A program made the position numbers and the translations under genes. From the NCBI GenBank assembly GCA_016708955.1, contig JADJES010000026.1, positions 1 through 59,221 on the forward strand: a stretch of DNA of 59,221 nt, written 5' to 3'. The notes beneath the pieces are model-generated. The model ran no database searches and was not told where the DNA came from. It saw nothing but the letters and a program-made list of their open reading frames with translations. Source of the DNA: Nitrosomonas sp. GTDB lineage: Bacteria; Pseudomonadota; Gammaproteobacteria; Burkholderiales; Nitrosomonadaceae. Positions 49,457-57,294 of this stretch are shown piece by piece. Every line of letters starts with the position of its first letter. The first letter of the stretch is position 1.

Positions 49457-49788
49457 ATAATCTAAATATAAGTCATGAACGATTACTGAAAATAATAATA
49501 GCTCCACATATTTCAGAAAAAACGACATTTCTGGGAGAGCAGAATAATCAATCAGTTTTTCGCGTGTCAACTGATGCGACAAAAAAAGAGATTAAGGCGG
49601 CTGTTGAATTACTATGGAAAGAACAAAAAATAGAAGTTATAAATGTCCGAACTATCAACGTAAAAGGAAAACGAAAAAGATTTGGGCGATTTATGGGATC
49701 TAGAAGTGATTGGAAGAAAGCTGTTGTTAGTATCAAAAAAGGACAAGAAATAAGTTTTACTAATTTTTCTACTGCAGAGGCTAAGTGA
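49453..49788 (+). CDS. rplW: 50S ribosomal protein L23
   Basis: Intact, 111 residues, slightly longer than E. coli L23 because of the ends. LLKIIIAPHISEKTTFL and AAVELLWKEQKIEVINVRTI are typical. L23 lies at the tunnel exit and docks trigger factor and SRP. It starts within the end of rplD, and its TGA overlaps the rplB ATG by one base. Confidence 0.97.
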   Translation: MNNLNISHERLLKIIIAPHISEKTTFLGEQNNQSVFRVSTDATKKEIKAAVELLWKEQKIEVINVRTINVKGKRKRFGRFMGSRSDWKKAVVSIKKGQEISFTNFSTAEAK

Positions 49789-50621
49789 TGGCACTAGTCA
49801 AATTAAAACCAACATCACCAGGGCGAAGATCTGTAGTTAGACTGATAAATAAGGATCTACATAAAGGTGAGCCGCATAAAAGCCTGATTGAAAAGCAATC
49901 TAAAACGGCTGGCCGCAACCATCATGGACGAATTACAACAAGACATCGTGGTGGTGGCCATAAACAGCATTATAGATTGATTGATTTTAAGCGTGACAAA
50001 GATGACATTGCAGCAATTGTAGAGCGAATTGAATACGATCCAAATCGAACAGCGAATATTGCCTTAATTTGTTATGCGGATGGTGAAAGACGATACATAA
50101 TAGCACCCAAAGGGTTAAGTGTTGGCGCAAGAATTAGCAGTGGTAGAAATGCACAGATTAAAGCAGGAGATGCTTTACCATTACGTAATATCCCTATGGG
50201 GACGATAATACACTGTGTTGAATTATTACCAGGAAAAGGCGCTCAACTAGCACGATCTGCAGGAACTTCGGTTCAATTGCAAGCACGCGAAGGTAATTAT
50301 GCACAAATTAAACTTCGTTCAGGTGAGATGCGGAAGGTTCATATCGATTGCCGAGCAACAATTGGTGAGGTGGGTAATTCCGAACATAACTTGAGATCTA
50401 TTGGTAAAGCGGGTGCTGTACGGTGGCGAGGGATTCGACCAACTGTAAGAGGGGTTGCTATGAATCCAATTGATCACCCTCATGGAGGTGGTGAAGGTAG
50501 AACTTCTGCTGGTCGGCATCCGGTAAGTCCATGGGGGACCCCAGCGAAAGGCTACAGAACACGAAAAAATAAAAGAACAGAAGTGATGATAGTACGTCAT
50601 CGTTATTCAAAGAAAGGATGA
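49788..50621 (+). CDS. rplB: 50S ribosomal protein L2
   Basis: Intact, 277 residues from ATG 49788; an in-frame GTG one codon earlier is unlikely. ALVKLKPTSPGRRSVV, KSKTAGRNHHGRITTRHRGG-type basic loop and the essential His region NPIDHPHGGGEGRTS are present. L2 is needed for subunit joining and peptidyl transfer. Confidence 0.98.
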   Translation: MALVKLKPTSPGRRSVVRLINKDLHKGEPHKSLIEKQSKTAGRNHHGRITTRHRGGGHKQHYRLIDFKRDKDDIAAIVERIEYDPNRTANIALICYADGERRYIIAPKGLSVGARISSGRNAQIKAGDALPLRNIPMGTIIHCVELLPGKGAQLARSAGTSVQLQAREGNYAQIKLRSGEMRKVHIDCRATIGEVGNSEHNLRSIGKAGAVRWRGIRPTVRGVAMNPIDHPHGGGEGRTSAGRHPVSPWGTPAKGYRTRKNKRTEVMIVRHRYSKKG

Positions 50622-50628
50622 TAGTTAG

Positions 50629-50909
50629 ATGGCACGTTCAATAAAAAAAGGTCCATTCGTTGATACACATTTATTGCGAAAATAGAAAAAGCACGCGATA
50701 CAAATGATAAAAGACCGATAAAAACTTGGTCTAGAAGATCGACGATATTACCTGATTTTATTGGACTGACCGTTGCTGTCCATAATGGTAAACAACATAT
50801 ACCAATTTATGTAACGGAAAATATGGTTGGTCATAAGTTCGGTGAATTTTCGCTAACTCGTACCTTTAAAGGTCACGCTGGCGACAAAAAAGCTGTAGCA
50901 AAGCGATAG
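50629..50909 (+). CDS. rpsS: 30S ribosomal protein S19, one frameshift
   Basis: The frame MARSIKKGPFVDTHLL meets a stop at codon 19 because one G is missing near 50680 (TTGGCG to TTGCG). With it restored the protein continues AKIEKARDTNDKRPIKTWSR, STILPDFIGLTVAVHNGKQH and GEFSLTRTFKGHAGDKK to 50909, 93 residues, normal for S19. The gene sits between rplB and rplV as expected. S19 is essential, so a sequencing error is by far the best explanation. Confidence 0.95.
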
Positions 50910-50918
50910 GAAATAATC

Positions 50919-51266
50919 ATGGAAACAACTGCTATATTACGTGGCGTTCGCTTATCAGCTCAAAAGGGACGTCTTGTGGCTGATCAAATCAGAGGGCTTT
51001 CTGTAGATAAAGCATTAAATATCCTTACGTTTAGTCCAAAAAAAGGAGCTGAAATAATACGAAAGCTCTTAGAGTCTGCAATTGCAAATGCAGAACATAA
51101 CGATGGCGCTGATATTGATGAGCTTAAAATATCTACAATTTATATTGATCGTGGCACGTCAATGAAAAGAACAAGTGCGCGCGCGAAAGGGCGTGGTAAT
51201 AGAATTGTAAAACCTACATGCCATATATTGCTTACAGTAGGCGATAGAGATGGCCAGACTAAATAA
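50919..51266 (+). CDS. rplV: 50S ribosomal protein L22
   Basis: Intact, 115 residues. LRGVRLSAQKGRLVADQIRG and the tunnel hairpin SMKRTSARAKGRGNRIVKPT match L22. It begins nine bases after rpsS. Confidence 0.97.
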   Translation: METTAILRGVRLSAQKGRLVADQIRGLSVDKALNILTFSPKKGAEIIRKLLESAIANAEHNDGADIDELKISTIYIDRGTSMKRTSARAKGRGNRIVKPTCHILLTVGDRDGQTK

Positions 51267-51280
51267 AGGCATTAATTGAT

Positions 51281-52132
51281 ATGGGTCAGAAAATACATCC
51301 AACAGGATTTCGTCTATCTGTTCAAAGAAATTGGCTATCCAGATGGTATGCAAATAGTAATAATTTTGCCACTATGCTAAATGAAGACATTAAAGTGCGG
51401 GAATTTCTTCATGATAGATTAAAGAATGCTTCGGTTGGTAGAATTCTAATTGAAAGACCTTCAAAAAATGCAAGAATTACAATTTTTAGCTCACGCCCTG
51501 GTGTGGTGATTGGAAAAAAAGGTGAGGACATAGAAGTATTACGAAGTGAACTTCAGAAGAGAATGGGAGTACCTGTTCATGTAAATATTGAAGAGATAAG
51601 AAAACCCGAGTTGGATGCTCAACTAATTGCAGATAATATTGCACAGCAATTAGAAAAACGGATAATGTTTCGTAGAGCAATGAAGCGGGCGATGCAGAAT
51701 GCCATGCGCCTGGGTGCGCAAGGGATAAAAATAATGAGTTCAGGCAGATTAAATGGAATAGAAATTGCACGAACTGAGTGGTATCGCGAAGGAAGGGTAC
51801 CTTTACATACGCTTAGAGCTGATTTGGATTATGGTACGTCAGAAGCTAAAACTACTTATGGAATTATAGGCATTAAGGTATGGATTTTTAAAGGCGAAGT
51901 CCTTGGTAAAAACGAGCAGTCTAGCCTTGCTACACCAAACTTAAATTCAGAGAACGAAAAAAAGAAGACTTCTAAGAAATCATCTGCTGCATTAATAAAA
52001 TCAGCGAGTATTAAAGGTGTAAAAGAAACATTTGGATATTCTGAAGCAGAAGTTCTTATTATTAGTTCAGAAAATTCAGAAAATACAGAAGTAAATAAGA
52101 TTTCTGGAGAGAGAAATGCTTCAGCCAGCTAG
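51281..52132 (+). CDS. rpsC: 30S ribosomal protein S3 with long C-terminal tail
   Basis: Intact, 283 residues against about 233 in E. coli. GQKIHPTGFRLSVQRNWLSR, the KH domain (RPGVVIGKKGEDIEVLRSEL) and WYREGRVPLHTLRADLDYG are conserved. The tail after residue 215 is low in complexity and rich in Ser, Lys and Glu (NSENEKKKTSKKSSAALIKS). S3 binds mRNA entry and has helicase activity. Its end overlaps rplP by 17 bases. Confidence 0.97.
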   Translation: MGQKIHPTGFRLSVQRNWLSRWYANSNNFATMLNEDIKVREFLHDRLKNASVGRILIERPSKNARITIFSSRPGVVIGKKGEDIEVLRSELQKRMGVPVHVNIEEIRKPELDAQLIADNIAQQLEKRIMFRRAMKRAMQNAMRLGAQGIKIMSSGRLNGIEIARTEWYREGRVPLHTLRADLDYGTSEAKTTYGIIGIKVWIFKGEVLGKNEQSSLATPNLNSENEKKKTSKKSSAALIKSASIKGVKETFGYSEAEVLIISSENSENTEVNKISGERNASAS

Positions 52133-52532
52133 AACAAAATATAGAAAACAACAGAAAGGTAGAAATACTGGAGTAGCAAGCCGCGGAGCTAAAGTAAGTT
52201 TTGGTGAATTTGGGCTTAAAGCGATTGGTAGAGGACGATTAACAGCACGTCAAATTGAAGCAGCTCGACGAGCTATGACTAGGCACATTAAAAGAGGTGG
52301 TCGTATTTGGATAAGAATATTTCCAGACAAACCAATTTCACATAAGCCAGCAGAAGTTAGAATGGGTAAAGGAAAAGGAAATCCAGAATACTATGTAGCT
52401 GAGATACAGCCCGGAAAGATGCTATATGAAATGGATGGTGTCAATGAAGAAATGGCAAAAGAAGCATTTCGACTAGCTGCTGCTAAGTTGCCAATCAGAA
52501 CAATGTTTACAATAAGACAAATTGGCGGATAG
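52116..52532 (+). CDS. rplP: 50S ribosomal protein L16
   Basis: Intact, 138 residues. MLQPARTKYRKQQKGRNTGV and the region GGRIWIRIFPDKPISHKPAE, GKGKGNPEYYVAEIQPGKML identify L16, which helps shape the A site of the 50S subunit. The start lies inside rpsC, a tighter overlap than usual. Confidence 0.97.
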   Translation: MLQPARTKYRKQQKGRNTGVASRGAKVSFGEFGLKAIGRGRLTARQIEAARRAMTRHIKRGGRIWIRIFPDKPISHKPAEVRMGKGKGNPEYYVAEIQPGKMLYEMDGVNEEMAKEAFRLAAAKLPIRTMFTIRQIGG

Positions 52533-52534
52533 TA

Positions 52535-52732
52535 ATGAAAGCAAGTGAATTAAGAGAAAAGCAATTACCTGAATTAAATCGAGAGCTTGTTTCTTTGCTA
52601 AAAGCACATTTTGGCTTACGTATGCAATTAGCTACTCAGCAACTATCAAATACTAGGCAATTGAAAATAATTAAAAGAGATATTGCAAGAGTGAAAACTG
52701 TTATAACTCAAAAGCAATCATATCATGACTAA
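52535..52732 (+). CDS. rpmC: 50S ribosomal protein L29
   Basis: Intact, 65 residues. MKASELREKQLPELNRELVS and LSNTRQLKIIKRDIARVKTV form the two-helix hairpin of L29 near the tunnel exit. It overlaps rpsQ by eight bases. Confidence 0.95.
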   Translation: MKASELREKQLPELNRELVSLLKAHFGLRMQLATQQLSNTRQLKIIKRDIARVKTVITQKQSYHD

Positions 52733-52982
52733 TAAAAAATTAAATCGTACTTTGAGTGGACGTGTTACAAGTAATAAAATGGATAAAACAGTGACAGTCA
52801 TTGTAGAGCGTAGACTAAAGCACCCTTTATATGGAAAATTTGTTACACGAACAAAGAAATATCATGCCCATGATGATAATAATCAATTTTCCATTGGCGA
52901 TTTTGTTTGAACCAAGAATTGGAAGGTTACCAAATTACTAAATAAAGAATCTAATGCTCGAGATTTGGGTGCAAATATATAA
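52725..52982 (+). CDS. rpsQ: 30S ribosomal protein S17, missing an internal block
   Basis: The frame MTNKKLNRTLSGRVTSNKMD, VERRLKHPLYGKFVTRTKKY and HAHDDNNQFSIGDFV reaches a TGA at 52908. Immediately after, in the same frame, comes TKNWKVTKLLNKESNARDLG, the expected end. The conserved block between them in relatives, about ten residues ending ECRPLSK, is absent. S17 is a primary 16S-binding protein and this loop is strongly conserved, so a local loss of about 27-30 bases in the assembly is more likely than a real change. It closes the S10 block. Confidence 0.85.
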
Positions 52983-53010
52983 TTAAGTTTTCTTATTGCA
53001 ATTCATTAGG

Positions 53011-53016
53011 TATAAT
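53011..53016 (+). promoter_or_regulatory. Possible -10 element of an spc-operon promoter
   Basis: TATAAT stands in the 161-base spacer between rpsQ and rplN, where E. coli has its spc promoter. The sequence at the -35 position is poor, so this is tentative. It is the widest gap within the S10-spc block. Confidence 0.4.
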
Positions 53017-53143
53017 TTCAAATTTTTATAAGTTCGAAATAAAACCATTAAATTGATGTTGATAATTGTTTAAGTGTTTTTTCCTAGCGTAAATAATTTA
53101 TAAAACACCGACGAAGTAAATTAAATATCAAAAGCGAATAAAA

Positions 53144-53512
53144 ATGATTCAAATGCAATCAATATTAAAAGTAGCGGATAATACTGGTGCTAGATCACTT
53201 ATGTGCATTAAAGTACTTGGCGGTTCAAAAAGACAATATGCTGGAATTGGGGACATAATTAAAGTTAGCATAAAGGATGCTGCTCCGAGGGGACGTGTTA
53301 AAAAAGGAGAGGTATATAATGCGGTCGTAGTTCGTACAGCAAAAGGAGTGAGGCGTGTAGATGGCTCCCTTTTGAAATTTGATGATAATGCAGCAGTTTT
53401 GTTGAATAATAAATTTGAACCAATAGGAACACGTATTTTTGGACCAGTGACGCGGGAATTACGTAATGCGAGATTCATGAAAATAGTTTCACTAGCGCCT
53501 GAGGTTTTGTAG
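53144..53512 (+). CDS. rplN: 50S ribosomal protein L14
   Basis: Intact, 122 residues. MIQMQSILKVADNTGARSLM, KVLGGSKRQYAGIGDIIKVS and GTRIFGPVTRELRNARFMKI are conserved. First gene of the spc block; L14 forms part of bridge B8 and a docking site for RsfS. Confidence 0.98.
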   Translation: MIQMQSILKVADNTGARSLMCIKVLGGSKRQYAGIGDIIKVSIKDAAPRGRVKKGEVYNAVVVRTAKGVRRVDGSLLKFDDNAAVLLNNKFEPIGTRIFGPVTRELRNARFMKIVSLAPEVL

Positions 53513-53530
53513 TGGTAAAAAGGAACATTT

Positions 53531-53848
53531 ATGCAAAAAATTAGAAAAGGTGATGACGTAATAGTTATTGCAGGAAGAGATAAAGGCAAAAGAGGATCCG
53601 TCCTTAGAATTGATGGAATTAATCGTGTTGTAGTACAAGGCATTAATGCTGTAAAAAAACACCAGAAACCTAATCCTACAATTGGTAATGCAGGTGGAAT
53701 CATCGATTTAGAAATGTCAATTCATATTTCAAATGTGGCAATATATAATTTTTATTCTAAGAAATCTGATAGAGTGGGATTTAAAATAGATAGTGATAAT
53801 AATAAAACACGTATATTTAAATCTACTGGCGATTTAATAAAAACTTAA
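53531..53848 (+). CDS. rplX: 50S ribosomal protein L24
   Basis: Intact, 105 residues. MQKIRKGDDVIVIAGRDKGK opens the KOW-type fold, followed by VVQGINAVKKHQKPNP. L24 starts 50S assembly. Begins 18 bases after rplN. Confidence 0.97.
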   Translation: MQKIRKGDDVIVIAGRDKGKRGSVLRIDGINRVVVQGINAVKKHQKPNPTIGNAGGIIDLEMSIHISNVAIYNFYSKKSDRVGFKIDSDNNKTRIFKSTGDLIKT

Positions 53849-53865
53849 TAAGGGAATTGGAATTT

Positions 53866-54405
53866 ATGGCGCGATTGCAAGAATATTATCGCAACACTGT
53901 TACTAAACAGTTGATCGATCAATTCAATTACAAATCCCTTATGGAGGTACCTTGCATTAGCAAAATAACTCTTAATATTGGTTTAGGTGAAGCTACTGTA
54001 GATAAGAAAATCATTGAACATGCAATTTCTGATTTGAAGAAGATATGTGGTCAACAGCCTGTTGTTACAAAGGCAAAGAAATCAATAGCAACCTTTAAGG
54101 TGAGGCAGGATTATCCTATAGGATGCATGGTTACACTTCGTCGAGTAAGAATGTATGAATTTTTAGATAGATTAATTACTGTTGCAATACCTAGAATCCG
54201 AGATTTTCGTGGAATTTCTGGAAAATCATTTGATGGGAGAGGTAATTACAACATGGGCATTAAAGAGCAGATTATTTTTCCTGAAATTGATTACGATAAA
54301 ATTGACGCTTTGCGTGGAATGAATATATCCATTACCACAACAGCAAGGAGCGATAAAGAAGCAAAAGCTTTATTATCTGCATTTAATTTCCCGTTTAAGA
54401 ATTGA
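53866..54405 (+). CDS. rplE: 50S ribosomal protein L5
   Basis: Intact, 179 residues from ATG 53866, with AAGGG upstream; a TTG three codons earlier is in frame but unlikely. MARLQEYYRNTVTKQLIDQF, ISKITLNIGLGEA and RDFRGISGKSFDGRGNYNMG match L5, which contacts 5S rRNA and P-site tRNA. Confidence 0.97.
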   Translation: MARLQEYYRNTVTKQLIDQFNYKSLMEVPCISKITLNIGLGEATVDKKIIEHAISDLKKICGQQPVVTKAKKSIATFKVRQDYPIGCMVTLRRVRMYEFLDRLITVAIPRIRDFRGISGKSFDGRGNYNMGIKEQIIFPEIDYDKIDALRGMNISITTTARSDKEAKALLSAFNFPFKN

Positions 54406-54412
54406 GGTAAGA

Positions 54413-54718
54413 ATGGCAAAGCTATCTATTATTAATAGAAATTTAAAAAGAATAAAGACAGTGCAAAAATTTGCCAACCATCGTCTTTCATTATTTAAGA
54501 TAATAAATGACACTAAACTCGATGATGAAGATCGTTTCAAGGCGCGAGAGATTTTGCAAAATCTTCCTAGAGATTCAAGTCCAGTACGTTTAAGAAATCG
54601 ATGTTCATTAACTGGCAGACCGCGTGGTGTTTACTCTAAGTTTGGTCTAGGAAGAAATAAGTTACGAGAAATAGCTATGAGTGGCAAAATACCAGGAATT
54701 ATTAAAGCGAGCTGGTAG
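54413..54718 (+). CDS. rpsN: 30S ribosomal protein S14 (zinc-free form)
   Basis: Intact, 101 residues, the long form without the zinc CxxC pairs. NRCSLTGRPRGVYSKFGLGR and LREIAMSGKIPGIIKASW are typical. Starts seven bases after rplE. Confidence 0.97.
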   Translation: MAKLSIINRNLKRIKTVQKFANHRLSLFKIINDTKLDDEDRFKAREILQNLPRDSSPVRLRNRCSLTGRPRGVYSKFGLGRNKLREIAMSGKIPGIIKASW

Positions 54719-54780
54719 CGGGCTAAATTAAGAGTGTTAGTAGAATTAACACAATAATTATTATATAAATAGGTACTGAC

Positions 54781-55176
54781 ATGAGTATGAGCGATCCAAT
54801 TGCAGATATGTTAACTCGAATAAGAAATGCTCAATTGGCTAAGAAACAATCAGTAAGAATGCCAAGTTCTAATATTAAACTATCGATAGCGGACGTTCTT
54901 AAAGGCGAAGGATATATTAATGACTTTAGTGTTGTGAGTGATAATAATAAAAGTACTTTAGAGATATCCCTTAAATATTATTCTGGTTATCCTGTAATCG
55001 AACAAATAATACGTATCAGTAAACCTGGACTTAGAATATACAAATCTAGTAAAAATCTGCCAGATATTATGAATGGACTAGGGATAGCAATAGTTTCCAC
55101 TTCGAAAGGTGTAATGACCGAACGCAAGGCGCGAGTAGAGGGTATCGGTGGCGAACTGTTGTGCACTGTTGTCTAG
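54781..55176 (+). CDS. rpsH: 30S ribosomal protein S8
   Basis: Intact, 131 residues. MSMSDPIADMLTRIRNAQLA at the start and ISTSKGVMTERKA-like end (VSTSKGVMTERKARVEGIGG). In E. coli S8 represses the spc operon by binding near rplE; not traced here. Confidence 0.97.
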   Translation: MSMSDPIADMLTRIRNAQLAKKQSVRMPSSNIKLSIADVLKGEGYINDFSVVSDNNKSTLEISLKYYSGYPVIEQIIRISKPGLRIYKSSKNLPDIMNGLGIAIVSTSKGVMTERKARVEGIGGELLCTVV

Positions 55177-55193
55177 TTTAAAGGATTATTTAA

Positions 55194-55727
55194 ATGTCTC
55201 GAGTAAGCAAGAACCCGATAACAATTCCGGAAAGTGTTAAAATTAGCATATTACCATCTAATGTTTTAGTTAAAGGTCCTCTAGGGACACTTCAGCAAGC
55301 ATTAACTAATGATGTTATGTTAGAAATTAATCAAAGTACTTTAAAGGTTCAAACAACTAACGACTCTAAGCATGCTAATGCGCTATCAGGGACAATCCGT
55401 GCACTTATTGCTAATATGATTCAGGGTGTATCAATTGGGTTTGAAAAAAAATTGCAATTGGTTGGTGTAGGATATAGAGCTCAAGCAGGTTTAAACAGAG
55501 TAAATTTAACTTTGGGTTTCTCCCATCCTGTTGATCATGTTGTTCCAGATGGTATAACGATTGAAACACCATCGCAAACTGAAATAATTATTAAAGGTAT
55601 TGACAAGCAGAAAGTTGGCCAGACTGCTGCAGATATTAGAGCTTATCGGAAACCTGAGCCATATAAAGGTAAAGGTGTTCGATATTCCGATGAAGTTATT
55701 GTTCTCAAAGAAACGAAGAAAAAATAA
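55194..55727 (+). CDS. rplF: 50S ribosomal protein L6
   Basis: Intact, 177 residues. MSRVSKNPITIPESVKISIL and the end KVGQTAADIRAYRKPEPYKG with KGVRYSDE are diagnostic of L6, located near the factor-binding site. Confidence 0.97.
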   Translation: MSRVSKNPITIPESVKISILPSNVLVKGPLGTLQQALTNDVMLEINQSTLKVQTTNDSKHANALSGTIRALIANMIQGVSIGFEKKLQLVGVGYRAQAGLNRVNLTLGFSHPVDHVVPDGITIETPSQTEIIIKGIDKQKVGQTAADIRAYRKPEPYKGKGVRYSDEVIVLKETKKK

Positions 55728-55738
55728 TTGAGATAAAA

Positions 55739-56095
55739 ATGTTGAATTTAAAAGAAAAAAGAATTAGACGCTCACTAAAAACGCGAATTAAAATTGCTGA
55801 ACTGGATATAATACGATTATCGATACATCGCACTAACTCACACATTTATGCTCAGCTCATTGATGATAAAAATAATAAAATCTTAACCTGTGCATCTACT
55901 TTAGAGCCAGACGTGCGTAAATCGTTCACTACTGGAAGTAATGTGGCCGCAGCTGCTTTTATAGGTAAAAGAATTGCTGAGAAAGGTAAAGATTGTGGCA
56001 TAACAAATATTGCCTTTGATAGATCAGGTTATAAATACCATGGACGTGTTAGGGCATTAGCAGAAGCTGCGCGCGAGAATGGATTAAAATTTTAA
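55739..56095 (+). CDS. rplR: 50S ribosomal protein L18
   Basis: Intact, 118 residues. RLSIHRTNSHIYAQLIDDKN, GSNVAAAAFIGKRIAEKGKD and FDRSGYKYHGRVRALAEAAR match L18, which binds 5S rRNA. Confidence 0.97.
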   Translation: MLNLKEKRIRRSLKTRIKIAELDIIRLSIHRTNSHIYAQLIDDKNNKILTCASTLEPDVRKSFTTGSNVAAAAFIGKRIAEKGKDCGITNIAFDRSGYKYHGRVRALAEAARENGLKF

Positions 56096-56109
56096 TTTAA
56101 GGTTTGATG

Positions 56110-56652
56110 ATGGCAAAAATCGGTAAAACTAATGGTAAAGCAACGGGCATAGAAGAAAGTGGTGATGATTTGCGCGAGAAAATGGTTGCTATTAATAGAG
56201 TAACTAAAGTCGTGAAGGGTGGACGTATATTGGGTTTTGCAGCGCTTACCGTTGTTGGAGATGGTGACGGGAGCGTAGGCATGGGTAAGGGGAAATCTCG
56301 AGAAGTTCCAGTTGCTGTACAAAAAGCAATGGATGAAGCTCGAAGAAGAATGACTAAAATTAAAATAAAGGGCGGTACTATATATCATCCTATCACGGCT
56401 TCGCATGGTGCTGCAAAAGTTTATATGCAACCCGCACCAGAGGGTACAGGAATTATAGCTGGAGGACCGATGCGAGCAATATTTGAAGTAATGGGTATGA
56501 CAAACATTCTGGCTAAATGCATCGGATCAACAAATCCGTATAATGTCGTTAGAGCGACACTCAAAGGCCTTAATGCAATGAATACACCAGCAAATATTGC
56601 CGCTAAGAGGGGAAAAACAGTAAAAGAAATTCTTGGACAAGATAATGGATAA
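56110..56652 (+). CDS. rpsE: 30S ribosomal protein S5
   Basis: Intact, 180 residues from ATG 56110 (MAKIGKTNGKATGIEESG); ATG 56107 and TTG 56104 are in frame just before it. VVKGGRILGFAALTVVGDGD, GSVGMGKGKSREVPVAVQKA and NPYNVVRATLKGLNAM are conserved. S5 shapes the mRNA entry and affects accuracy. Overlaps rpmD by eight bases. Confidence 0.96.
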   Translation: MAKIGKTNGKATGIEESGDDLREKMVAINRVTKVVKGGRILGFAALTVVGDGDGSVGMGKGKSREVPVAVQKAMDEARRRMTKIKIKGGTIYHPITASHGAAKVYMQPAPEGTGIIAGGPMRAIFEVMGMTNILAKCIGSTNPYNVVRATLKGLNAMNTPANIAAKRGKTVKEILGQDNG

Positions 56653-56839
56653 CAATAAGAAGAAATTAAGAACATTGAAAGTAACCCTTGTGAGAAGTCC
56701 TATTGGAACAAAACAAACACATCGTGCTACAGTGCGAGGATTAGGTTTACGTAAAGTAAATAGTTTTTCAATGCTGATTGATACCCCTGAGATACGGGGT
56801 ATGATTCATAAAATTAACTACTTAGTTAAGTGTGAGTAA
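56645..56839 (+). CDS. rpmD: 50S ribosomal protein L30
   Basis: Intact, 64 residues from ATG 56645 (MDNNKKKLRTLKVTLVRSPI), overlapping the rpsE stop. GTKQTHRATVRGLGLRKVNS is the L30 signature region. Confidence 0.95.
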   Translation: MDNNKKKLRTLKVTLVRSPIGTKQTHRATVRGLGLRKVNSFSMLIDTPEIRGMIHKINYLVKCE

Positions 56840-56845
56840 TATATT

Positions 56846-57277
56846 ATGTACTTGAATTCAATTAAATCACCTGTTGGTTCTAAAAAAACTAAGATAAGAG
56901 TTGGAAGAGGCATTGGTTCAGGGATTGGTAAAACTTGTGGTAGAGGACATAAAGGTCAAAAATCACGTGCAGGTGGCTTCCATAAAGTAGGCTTCGAAGG
57001 AGGACAAATGCCAATTCAAAGAAGACTCCCAAAACGAGGTTTTAGCATTATAAATAGAGATAAGCCTGTAGAATTGACCCTTTCCGATTTGAATTCTTTG
57101 TCTGAAAAGGATATAAATCTTGCTACATTAAAGAAATTTAAAATAATTTCTAATAGAGTAACGAAAGTAAAGATTTTGAATACTGGAAGTTGTGAGAAGT
57201 TGTTGAATATAAGCGGGATACTTGTTACTGGCGGAGCTAAAAAGGCCATAGAAGTAGGTGGTGGCTCTATTACATAG
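56846..57277 (+). CDS. rplO: 50S ribosomal protein L15
   Basis: Intact, 143 residues. The start MYLNSIKSPVGSKKTKIRVG and Gly/Arg-rich region GKTCGRGHKGQKSRAGGFHK, then GFEGGQMPIQRRLPKRGF, are typical. L15 joins late in 50S assembly. Six bases after rpmD. Confidence 0.97.
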   Translation: MYLNSIKSPVGSKKTKIRVGRGIGSGIGKTCGRGHKGQKSRAGGFHKVGFEGGQMPIQRRLPKRGFSIINRDKPVELTLSDLNSLSEKDINLATLKKFKIISNRVTKVKILNTGSCEKLLNISGILVTGGAKKAIEVGGGSIT

Positions 57278-57294
57278 AAGTATAAGGATATAAA

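Noticed and set aside
52905..52912. Selenocysteine or read-through at the rpsQ TGA
   Set aside because: TGA is a normal stop in many genes here, no SECIS-like hairpin is seen, and a conserved block is missing at the same point.
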